Below, one piece after another: positions 1 to 4,794 of a stretch of 5,755 bases of DNA; positions within the stretch are counted from its first letter, which is position 1, and the number at the start of each line of letters is the position of its first letter. Origin of the DNA: Clostridia bacterium (lineage in GTDB: Bacteria; Bacillota_A; Clostridia; Oscillospirales; CAG-382). The stretch spans positions 1-5,755 of the forward strand of contig JAFWWX010000426.1 in assembly GCA_017517985.1 (NCBI GenBank), given 5' to 3'. Position numbers and translations under genes: made by a program. Below the pieces are notes generated by a model. The model saw only the letters and a list, made by a program, of their open reading frames with translations, ran no database searches and was not told the DNA's origin.

Positions 1-9
1 AATAAACCA

Positions 10-47
10 ATAGTAACACCTCCAAAAATGTTTTTGTGATTATAACA
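10..47 (-). promoter_or_regulatory. Possible divergent promoter and ribosome binding site at left edge
   Basis: Read on the minus strand, an extended -10 (TGTTATAAT, 47 to 39) is followed by GGAGGTG (23 to 17) and a possible TTG start at 10-8. The matching -35 (ATGAAT, 67 to 62) is poor. This would start a leftward gene, but only three codons lie in the window, so no product can be proposed. The arrangement of -10, short leader and ribosome binding site is coherent, but chance in AT-rich DNA is possible. Confidence 0.35.
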
Positions 48-207
48 TAAATATGTTGAAAATTCATCTGTATTTGAAAAATCTTTATGGAAAGTTTGAT
101 ATTGTTTTGAGTTAATAAGGAAATGTTTTCAAATCTTCGTAGACTTTTATAAATAAGTATGGTATTGTTTGTTGCTGATGAAAGTGAGGTGTAAATAATA
201 CCCGGCA

Positions 208-237
208 TTGACAACAAATTTTCTGTAATTATAGGAT
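208..237 (+). promoter_or_regulatory. Likely promoter of the recombinase gene
   Basis: A perfect -35 (TTGACA, 208-213) is followed either 16 bp later by TATAGG (230-235) or 18 bp later by TAGGAT (232-237). Transcription would begin near 242, giving a leader of about 43 nt before the ATG at 285. A start this late argues against the in-frame TTG at 237 as the translation start. Bases 48-207 show no gene and no convincing element beyond a scattered 8-bp inverted pair (TTTGAAAA 73-80, TTTTCAAA 126-133). Confidence 0.55.
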
Positions 238-284
238 TGGCAGAATATTGGTATAATAAAGAGGAAAAGGAGTTGTCGAACATT

Positions 285-1127
285 ATGAAAATAACAATGA
301 ACTTAATTCTTCGTTACAAAGATTATTTGATTGACGAAGAAAAAAGTGAGGTAACAATTGAAAAGTATATACGAGACATAAAAACATTCTATGAGTGGAT
401 AAAGGATAGAGAACTGACCAAAACACTCGTGCTTGAATATAAAGCCAAGCTTGTGGATGAATATTCACCTGCGACAGTGAACTCAGTCCTGGCCGCATTA
501 AACGGATTCTTCGCATACAATGAATGGTATGCCCTTAAAGTGAAGAGTCTTAAATTGCAAAGGCAGTTGTTCTGTCAAAGCGAAAAGGAACTGACAAAGA
601 CAGAATATGAAAAACTCCTAAAAGCGGCGAGTGATAAGAAGAATGAACGACTTAATCTTATAATGCAAACGATATGCAGTACAGGGATCAGAGTCTCGGA
701 ATTATGCTACGTGACAGTGTCAGCCGTAAAACAAGGACAGGCGCAAGTTAAGCTCAAAGGTAAAATCCGTATAGTGTTCTTCACAAACGAACTGTGTAAG
801 CTCCTGAAAAAGTATATTCAGGAACAGGGCATAGAGAATGGATGTGTGTTCAGAACAAGAACAGGAAGACCGTTAGACCGTCACAGTATATGGAAAGCGA
901 TGAAAAGTCTATGCGAATCTGCAGGAGTATCGCCAGAAAAAGTATTTCCGCATAACCTTCGGCATCTGTTTGCACGAACCTTCTACGGAATACAGAAGGA
1001 CATCGTAAGACTTGCAGATATCCTCGGACACTCAAGTGTTAACACAACAAGGGTATATACAATCGAAAATGGAAGTGTCCATCGTCAGCAAATGCACAGA
1101 CTTGGTCTGGTCAGAATGAATGTATAA
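285..1127 (+). CDS. Tyrosine-type site-specific recombinase (putative DNA invertase)
   Basis: A 280-residue integrase of the tyrosine recombinase family, which cuts and rejoins DNA through a covalent phosphotyrosine intermediate. The N-terminal part (about residues 5-90) is the helical core-binding (SAM-like) domain, and the rest is the catalytic domain. All catalytic residues are visible: Arg136 in STGIRVSEL, Lys158 in the KLKGKIR hairpin, His223 and Arg226 in PHNLRH, His249 in LGHSS and nucleophile Tyr258 in RVYT. Length suits the compact XerC/XerD-like class rather than large phage integrases. I chose ATG 285 because AAAGGAG lies at 266-272 (12-nt spacing) and the predicted promoter starts RNA after the alternative TTG 237. 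ATG 297 is possible. The gene ends eight bases before the left inverted repeat of the segment at 1135-1425, so its likely job is to invert that segment (inference). It could instead be a remnant integrase of an element, but it looks intact. Confidence 0.93.
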   Translation: MKITMNLILRYKDYLIDEEKSEVTIEKYIRDIKTFYEWIKDRELTKTLVLEYKAKLVDEYSPATVNSVLAALNGFFAYNEWYALKVKSLKLQRQLFCQSEKELTKTEYEKLLKAASDKKNERLNLIMQTICSTGIRVSELCYVTVSAVKQGQAQVKLKGKIRIVFFTNELCKLLKKYIQEQGIENGCVFRTRTGRPLDRHSIWKAMKSLCESAGVSPEKVFPHNLRHLFARTFYGIQKDIVRLADILGHSSVNTTRVYTIENGSVHRQQMHRLGLVRMNV

Positions 1128-1157
1128 AAAATACCACATAATCTGCATTATGTGGTA
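1126..1157 (-). terminator. Left repeat hairpin plus T6: probable terminator for leftward transcripts
   Basis: Bases 1132-1157 form an 11-bp stem (TACCACATAAT with ATTATGTGGTA) around a 4-nt loop. Read on the minus strand it is followed directly by six T (1131 to 1126), the layout of an intrinsic terminator. It would stop RNA from the minus-strand promoter inside the invertible segment within about 60 nt, before it runs antisense through the recombinase gene. Read on the + strand the stem is not followed by T, so it would not end the recombinase transcript. The stem has few G/C pairs, so efficiency is uncertain. Confidence 0.5.
1135..1155 (+). repeat. Left inverted repeat, recombination site (core CTGC)
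   Basis: Exact reverse complement of 1405-1425 over 21 bp. The match stops abruptly on both sides, which fits a functional site better than a long decayed duplication. Arms 1135-1142 and 1147-1155, core CTGC at 1143-1146. Local palindromy extends to 1132-1157. Confidence 0.85.
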
Positions 1158-1190
1158 AATCTAAAAATCAAATTTAAATTTCTTTACATA

Positions 1191-1219
1191 ATTATAGCAA
1201 AATTCATATAAAAAGTCAA
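1191..1219 (-). promoter_or_regulatory. Strong promoter inside the invertible segment, facing left as sequenced
   Basis: On the minus strand, -35 TTGACT (1219 to 1214), exactly 17 bp, then -10 TATAAT (1196 to 1191) preceded by TGC, an extended -10. It differs from the sigma-70/sigma-A consensus at one base. RNA would start near 1184 and run left into the left repeat. After inversion the same elements would occupy 1341-1346 and 1364-1369 on the + strand, with a start near 1376, about 81 nt before the ATG at 1457. I found no comparable + strand promoter between 1156 and 1456, so the downstream operon appears OFF in this copy apart from read-through from the recombinase gene. Confidence 0.8.
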
Positions 1220-1404
1220 TGAAACACAGGGTATTATAAAAAAATACATCAAACTTTATGAAAATAATTAAAAATGAGCAGCAAAAATTGACCAATGCCA
1301 TAAAACAAAAAGGAATTGGTCTGAACCTCTTTCGATATTTGAAAATTAAGCTTGCAAAAAAACAGAGAAAAAGATTTTTGCAATAACTTTCAACTTAACA
1401 TACT

Positions 1405-1425
1405 CCACATAATGCAGATTATGTG
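1405..1425 (-). repeat. Right inverted repeat, recombination site (core GCAG)
   Basis: Exact reverse complement of 1135-1155 over 21 bp. Its self-complementary arms are only 8 bp long (1406-1413 with 1418-1425), and the DNA after it (TGATTATTAAAAAAG) has no T-run, so unlike the left copy it should allow read-through toward 1457. Confidence 0.85.
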
Positions 1426-1456
1426 TGATTATTAAAAAAGAGGAAGGAATCGTGAA

Positions 1457-1954
1457 ATGAGCGAAGCAGAATTAAGAATGCATCGATGTTGCTTTACGGG
1501 ACACAGACCTGACAAGATGACATTGGGAGAAAAAGAAATTAAACCAATGCTTGAAAAAGCAATAGATGAAGCGATAGAAGACGGATATGTTACATTTATA
1601 ACCGGTATGGCAATGGGAGTTGACATTTGGGCAGCAGAAATAGTATTGGAGCGAAAGAAAAAGAACGATAATCTGCATTTGATATGTGCATTACCTCATC
1701 CCGGATTTGAGACAAGAAGAAGTCTGTCGGAAAAAATGAAGTTCAACAAGATAATTAAAAAGGCAGATATGGTAAAAGAAATTAATGACCATTATTTCAG
1801 AGCCTGTTATCAGGTTAGAAATGAGTGGATGGTGGACAGGAGTAATCTTGTGATAGCCGTATTTAACGGTCAGAAAAGCGGTACAAAAAACACGGTTGAT
1901 TATGCAATCAGAAAAGGTGTGAAGGTAAAGAACATCATAGAAAATGAGGTGTGA
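1457..1954 (+). CDS. SLOG family protein (YpsA/DUF1273-like)
   Basis: A 165-residue Rossmann-like protein of the SLOG superfamily, whose members bind nucleotides or nucleotide-derived ligands and include DprA- and LOG-related proteins. Visible hallmarks are FTGHRP (13-18) near the start, the glycine-rich ITGMAMGVDIWAAE stretch (48-61), ALPHPGFE (78-85), the RNEWMVDRSN stretch (121-130) and VFNGQKSGTKNTVDYA (135-150). Length is normal for stand-alone YpsA-like proteins. The start is fixed by GAGGAAGG (1440-1447) 9 nt before ATG 1457. It is the first gene after the invertible promoter, and its stop overlaps the GTG/SD region of the next gene, so translation is probably coupled. SLOG proteins occur in bacterial conflict and stress systems, but the precise ligand and role are unknown. 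Probably cytoplasmic: no signal peptide or membrane segment. Confidence 0.85.
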   Translation: MSEAELRMHRCCFTGHRPDKMTLGEKEIKPMLEKAIDEAIEDGYVTFITGMAMGVDIWAAEIVLERKKKNDNLHLICALPHPGFETRRSLSEKMKFNKIIKKADMVKEINDHYFRACYQVRNEWMVDRSNLVIAVFNGQKSGTKNTVDYAIRKGVKVKNIIENEV

Positions 1955-1956
1955 AA

Positions 1957-2196
1957 ATGAACTTATCTGATAAAGAAGAAAAGCGAAGAAAAGAACACAA
2001 CAACAAAGTGTTAGGTATGATGGCAATTGAAAAATTATGGAACGCAGGACTTGACGAAGAAGAGATATTGAAAGTTCTGTTCGGAAATTTATATGATGTT
2101 TTGAGAGAAAAAGGAGTGCCTGAAGAAGAATTAAAACCGGAATACATAGAACAGGCATTAGAGGATTTTCGAAATGATAACGATAGAAAGAATTGA
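1957..2196 (+). CDS. Small acidic protein of unknown function
   Basis: A 79-residue highly charged protein that I do not recognise. It opens with a Lys/Arg/Glu-rich stretch (MNLSDKEEKRRKEHNN) and continues with what look like amphipathic helices: residues 18-30, EEEILKVLFGNLYDVLREKG, and ELKPEYIEQALEDF. It has no cysteine, signal peptide or membrane segment, so it is probably a soluble helical protein, perhaps a partner of the SLOG protein (inference from operon position only). I chose ATG 1957 because GAGGTG (1946-1951) sits 5-7 nt upstream. GTG 1951 is in frame and would add two residues, overlapping the previous stop (1952-1954). Its 3' end overlaps the next gene by 23 nt. Confidence 0.7.
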   Translation: MNLSDKEEKRRKEHNNKVLGMMAIEKLWNAGLDEEEILKVLFGNLYDVLREKGVPEEELKPEYIEQALEDFRNDNDRKN

Positions 2197-2320
2197 TGAA
2201 GAATTAGTAGTTGTTAAAATACCAAGCGGAGAACTAAAAATATGTCCTTTAGAAATATTTCCGGACGGAATTAAGGAAGGTGATAGAGTAAGTGTTGAGA
2301 TAGTTGATAAAAGCGTGTAA
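2174..2320 (+). CDS. DUF3006-like small protein
   Basis: A 48-residue protein beginning MITIERIDEELVVVKIPSG. It resembles DUF3006 proteins of Firmicutes: an I(D/E)RI opening, a VVV strand, then a polar strand leading to PLEIFPDGIKEGDRVSVEI, where the (L/I)FP(D/E)G-KEGD turn is the signature. DUF3006 members are usually somewhat longer (about 65-80 residues), so the C-terminus is short here. Function in the family is unknown; they are small beta-rich proteins. It starts inside the previous gene (23-nt overlap) with AGAGG (2160-2164) 9 nt before ATG 2174, supporting true translation and coupling. The stop at 2318-2320 is 25 nt before the lipoprotein start. Family assignment is from remembered pattern, not a search. 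Confidence 0.7.
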   Translation: MITIERIDEELVVVKIPSGELKICPLEIFPDGIKEGDRVSVEIVDKSV

Positions 2321-2345
2321 TAAAATAAGAGTCAGGAGAGTAAAA

Positions 2346-2939
2346 ATGAGAAAATTAGCTTTATTATTAGCATTAACTATGGTTGTTTCATTTGCAGGTT
2401 GTTCATCGAATAAAAATGGAGTTGAGAAAAAGCAAAATGAAATACGTACAGAGGATCAAGTAGAAAAAAACATGGAAAAATTTCTGCATGACGGAGATAC
2501 ATATACCGCAGATTTGTTCGTTGAAATGGCGGATACCTATGAGGGCGTATTGGAAGGAGAAGACCGCCAGAGATATGTATTTGATTTAAGAAGCAAAGAA
2601 GAATATGATGCAGGACACATTGTTGGAGCTATCAATATAGATCCCAAAACAGCAGACTTTGATGCAATCATAGAAAAGACACCATCGGATTATTCTGTCT
2701 ATGTAATAGGTAATACAGATGAGGAAGCAAAAACATTTGTAGCAAACCTCAAGGCAGCAGATGAAGAAAAGCTTTTCGCATATGCAATTGTAGGCGGATA
2801 TGAAACGCTTGAAAAAGCAGAAGGTATTGATAAGTATATTTCAACAGAACCCGGGGATTTCAGCGACTTCACCCGCTCAGAAGCAGCAAAGAAATTTGAA
2901 GAGCTTGAAGCAGAAGGAAAAATAAAAGAAGTTGAGTAA
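2346..2939 (+). CDS. Lipoprotein with a rhodanese-like domain lacking the catalytic cysteine
   Basis: A 197-residue exported lipoprotein. Residues 1-18 form a signal peptide (MRKLALLLAL, hydrophobic core), and the lipobox SFAGC places the lipidated cysteine at 19, so the protein should be anchored on the outer face of the membrane. A charged linker (20-50) leads to a rhodanese fold: VFDLRSKEEYDAGHIVGAINID (residues 78-99, given here as its key parts DLRSKEEYDAGH and GAINID) matches the conserved first half, and IVGG (148-151) the late GG turn. At the active loop, normally VYCxxGxR, this protein has VYVIGNTDEE (118-127), with no cysteine. It is therefore unlikely to be a sulfurtransferase and may be a binding domain. 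The C-terminus (173-197) is a charged helix. Start ATG 2346 has AGGAG (2334-2338) 7 nt upstream; the in-frame TTG 2304 would spoil the signal peptide. It is the last gene before a terminator. Confidence 0.85.
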   Translation: MRKLALLLALTMVVSFAGCSSNKNGVEKKQNEIRTEDQVEKNMEKFLHDGDTYTADLFVEMADTYEGVLEGEDRQRYVFDLRSKEEYDAGHIVGAINIDPKTADFDAIIEKTPSDYSVYVIGNTDEEAKTFVANLKAADEEKLFAYAIVGGYETLEKAEGIDKYISTEPGDFSDFTRSEAAKKFEELEAEGKIKEVE

Positions 2940-2944
2940 GTGAT

Positions 2945-2991
2945 AAAAGGTATATCCCTGAAAGAATGTGGGGATATACCTTTTATTTTTT
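2945..2991 (+). terminator. Intrinsic terminator of the SLOG-lipoprotein operon
   Basis: A perfect 14-bp stem (AAAAGGTATATCCC 2945-2958 with GGGATATACCTTTT 2971-2984), a 12-nt loop, and a T-rich tail TTTTATTTTTT (2981-2991). It starts 5 nt after the lipoprotein stop. This closes the operon and separates it from the genes at 3120 onward. Confidence 0.9.
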
Positions 2992-3028
2992 AAAACAAAT
3001 GTAGCAAAAACTACATTTGTTTTAAAAA
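2987..3028. terminator. Perfect 18-bp hairpin, possible bidirectional terminator
   Basis: Arms 2987-3004 and 3011-3028 are exact reverse complements over 18 bp, with a 6-nt loop CAAAAA. The left arm begins in the T-tail of the preceding terminator. The outer arms are A/T-only, so either strand shows a T-rich run after the inner stem (CTACATTTGTTTT), consistent with a weak terminator acting in both directions. It has only three G/C pairs, so other roles, such as a protein-binding palindrome or an element remnant, are possible. Confidence 0.55.
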
Positions 3029-3053
3029 TATAAAACAAACTTAATCGAAACTA

Positions 3054-3082
3054 TTGTAAAATCCGTGAGTGTATGTTATAAT
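3054..3082 (+). promoter_or_regulatory. Promoter of the XRE / AlbA_2 / hsdM operon
   Basis: -35 TTGTAA (3054-3059), 17-bp spacer, -10 TATAAT (3077-3082) with an upstream TGT giving an extended -10. RNA would start near 3089, about 31 nt before ATG 3120. A loose inverted pair, TTATAAT (3076-3082) and ATTATAA (3095-3101), spans the -10 and start site and could be an operator for the first gene's product, but such AT-rich pairs arise easily by chance. Confidence 0.75.
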
Positions 3083-3119
3083 ATATATTGTCAAATTATA
3101 ATTTATGAGGTGACCGATT

Positions 3120-3332
3120 ATGGCAGTATCATATAATAAACTTTGGAAACTTTTGATCGACAAGAAAATGATGAAAAAGGAGCTTGCGGAACAGGCTGGA
3201 ATCAGTCCGTTTACGCTAACGAAAATGACCAATGATGATAGTGTAACCACAGATACCCTTTCAAAAATCTGCATTGCTCTAGGCTGCAATATAGAGGATA
3301 TTGTAGAAGTGATTCCTGATGAACAGAAATAA
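3120..3332 (+). CDS. Small XRE (Cro/CI-type) helix-turn-helix regulator
   Basis: A 70-residue protein made almost entirely of one Cro/CI helix-turn-helix domain. KKELAEQAGISPFTLTKM (residues 19-36) is the helix-turn-recognition helix, followed by the family's usual LSKICIALGCNIEDIVEVI (about 48-66), the typical end of stand-alone XRE regulators in Firmicutes. There is no effector domain. The start is supported by GAGGTGA (3107-3113) 6 nt before ATG 3120. It is the first gene of an operon, 22 nt ahead of the AlbA_2 gene, and is probably an autoregulator that limits expression of the restriction-modification genes (inference from position; C-protein-like control is known for other systems). Confidence 0.88.
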   Translation: MAVSYNKLWKLLIDKKMMKKELAEQAGISPFTLTKMTNDDSVTTDTLSKICIALGCNIEDIVEVIPDEQK

Positions 3333-3354
3333 ATGATTGAGAGGTGCATGTAAA

Positions 3355-4773
3355 ATGGTTGATATAAAGAGTTTGCTCGAAAAGGGCGAAGGAATAACTA
3401 TAGAATTTAAAGAATCAAAGAGAGAACTTAATAAAGACACATTTGAGTCTGTTTGTGCGATGCTTAACAGATTGGGCGGATATTTGCTTTTGGGTGTAGA
3501 AAATGATGGAACTGTTTGCGGAGTTGACAAGGATTGCGTTGAAAAGGTAAAGAAAAACTTTGTTACGCAAATGAATAATCCGGATAAAATCAGCCCGACA
3601 TTTTATACACAGCTTGAAGAATATGAGATTGATGGTAAAACAATTATTTATATTCAAATTCCTATAACTCCGGATGTTCACAGAACGGCAGGAAAGATAT
3701 TTGACAGAAATGAAGATGGCGATTTTAATATTACAAACAATACAAGTCTCGTAGCACAGCTGTACAACAGAAAAAGCAATATAAGTTACACAGAAACTCA
3801 GATATTTCCAATGGTGTCTGTTGATGAACTCGATAAGGATACGATAAACAAAGTTCGCATTTTGGCAAAAAATCAGCGCGGCGGTGAGCATCCGTGGGAA
3901 ACAATGAGTGATTTGGAACTATTGAAAAGTTCTAATTTGTATGGTAGAGATCTTGTAACTGGCAAGGAGGGGATTAATCTTGCCGGAATATTGCTGCTTG
4001 GTACACAACAATTGATTTTGTCGGCATTACCGCATTATAAGACCGATGCAATTGTACGAAGAGAGAATCTTGACAGGTACGATGACAGAATTGTTGTACT
4101 TGATAATCTTGTTAATGCCAATACAAAGCTAATGGAGTTTGTTGAAAAACACCTGAATGACAAATTTTATCTTGAGGGAACTCAGCGAATAAGTATACGC
4201 AATAAAATATTCAGAGAAGTATGCGCAAATCTTTTGATACACAGAGAATTTTCAAGTGCATATCCTGCAAAACTTATTATTGAGAATGATAGAGTACGTA
4301 CAGAGAATGCGAATAAGCCACACGGATTCGGATTGATAGATGCAAATAATTTTTCACCATTTCCTAAAAATCCAGCCATTTCGAAATTCTTCCGTGAAAT
4401 AGGCTATGCTGATGAACTTGGCTCCGGTATTAGAAACATAAATAAATACCTTGAGGTATATTCGGGCGGTAAACCGGAATTCCACGAAAAAGATATATTC
4501 CAGTTAATCGTACCGATAAAAGAGCAATCCGGAACGAGTGAGAAAAGCACCCATCAAGATACCCATCAAGATACCCATCAAGATAATTTCTTAAAATTGG
4601 TTGAATTCTGCAAGGTACCGAGAAGCAGAATTCAAATGATGGAATTCATAGGATTATCAGATAGAGTAAACTTTAAGAAAAACTATCTTGATCCGATGCT
4701 TGACCAAAAATTAATTGAAATGACTCTTCCTGATAAGCCCACAAGCAAAAATCAAAAATATGTTGCAAAATAA
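3355..4773 (+). CDS. AlbA_2/Schlafen-domain protein with C-terminal GHKL-like and winged-helix regions
   Basis: A 472-residue protein of the family often labelled putative DNA-binding or RecG-like ATP-binding protein. The N-terminal AlbA_2 (divergent AAA_4, Schlafen-like) domain shows EGITIEFKES (12-21) and the GGYLLLGVENDGTVCGV stretch (41-57). The C-terminal part resembles HATPase_c_4: REVCANLLIHREFS (287-300, compare EALVNALIHRDYS in relatives) and ELGSGIRNI (354-362). Three THQD repeats (399-410) form a linker, and a winged-helix-like tail follows (RSRIQMMEFIGLSDRVNFKK, about 423-442). Such proteins are often near type I restriction-modification genes and have been linked to regulation or defence, but the activity is not settled. 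ATG 3355 is preferred: AGAGG (3340-3344) lies 10 nt upstream, whereas TTG 3337 would overlap that site. The gap to hsdM is 21 nt, so they are co-transcribed. Confidence 0.87.
   Translation: MVDIKSLLEKGEGITIEFKESKRELNKDTFESVCAMLNRLGGYLLLGVENDGTVCGVDKDCVEKVKKNFVTQMNNPDKISPTFYTQLEEYEIDGKTIIYIQIPITPDVHRTAGKIFDRNEDGDFNITNNTSLVAQLYNRKSNISYTETQIFPMVSVDELDKDTINKVRILAKNQRGGEHPWETMSDLELLKSSNLYGRDLVTGKEGINLAGILLLGTQQLILSALPHYKTDAIVRRENLDRYDDRIVVLDNLVNANTKLMEFVEKHLNDKFYLEGTQRISIRNKIFREVCANLLIHREFSSAYPAKLIIENDRVRTENANKPHGFGLIDANNFSPFPKNPAISKFFREIGYADELGSGIRNINKYLEVYSGGKPEFHEKDIFQLIVPIKEQSGTSEKSTHQDTHQDTHQDNFLKLVEFCKVPRSRIQMMEFIGLSDRVNFKKNYLDPMLDQKLIEMTLPDKPTSKNQKYVAK
4549..4584 (+). repeat. Three perfect 12-bp tandem repeats (ACCCATCAAGAT)
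   Basis: The unit occurs three times without change, encoding THQD three times in the linker before the winged-helix tail of the AlbA_2 protein. Because 12 is a multiple of three, slippage would change linker length without shifting the frame. Identity at the DNA level, including third positions, suggests recent expansion. Confidence 0.95.
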
Positions 4774-4794
4774 CAAAAATACGGAGCGAGATAT

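Larger units (their letters stand above)
1135..1425. mobile_element. Putative invertible promoter segment (phase-variation switch)
   Basis: Exact 21-bp inverted repeats at 1135-1155 and 1405-1425 enclose 249 bp without a gene. Each repeat is itself nearly palindromic, with arms CACATAAT and ATTATGTG around a core that reads CTGC on the left and GCAG on the right. Symmetric arms with an asymmetric centre are what a tyrosine recombinase site needs: two monomer sites around a strand-exchange core that sets orientation. Opposite orientation predicts inversion rather than excision. A recombinase gene ends 8 bp to the left, and a strong promoter inside points left. The architecture matches known invertible promoters such as E. 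coli fimS. Inversion maps position p to 2560-p, so the promoter would then read right into the gene at 1457. The segment also contains two weak hairpins (1290-1321 and 1352-1383) of unknown meaning. Confidence 0.8.

Noticed and set aside
237..284. Upstream TTG start for the recombinase
   Set aside because: No ribosome binding site precedes it, it sits at or before the predicted transcription start, and the extra 16 residues do not belong to the family's N-terminal domain.
1288..1316. Possible rightward promoter in the invertible segment (TTGACC at 1288-1293)
   Set aside because: No acceptable -10 lies 16-18 bp downstream. TTGAAA at 1339 and TTGCAA at 1378 fail in the same way.
1290..1383. 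Two hairpins inside the invertible segment (GACCAAT/ATTGGTC and TTGCAAAAA/TTTTTGCAA) as terminators
   Set aside because: The first has an 18-nt loop and no T-run after it. The second is nearly all A/T and is followed by mixed sequence. They may be chance in AT-rich DNA.
1691..2158. Minus-strand open frame of 155 codons opposite the SLOG and small acidic genes
   Set aside because: It lies wholly antisense to well-supported + strand genes, its translation is rich in Leu/Ser/Phe/Cys as expected for complement of Lys/Glu-rich coding DNA, and it matches no family I know.
3415..3891. Minus-strand open frame of 158 codons opposite the AlbA_2 gene
   Set aside because: Antisense shadow of a clearly recognised domain, with no plausible ribosome binding site or recognisable motif.
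4549..4584. CRISPR-like array
   Set aside because: The repeats are 12 bp, directly adjacent without spacers, and encode an in-frame peptide linker.
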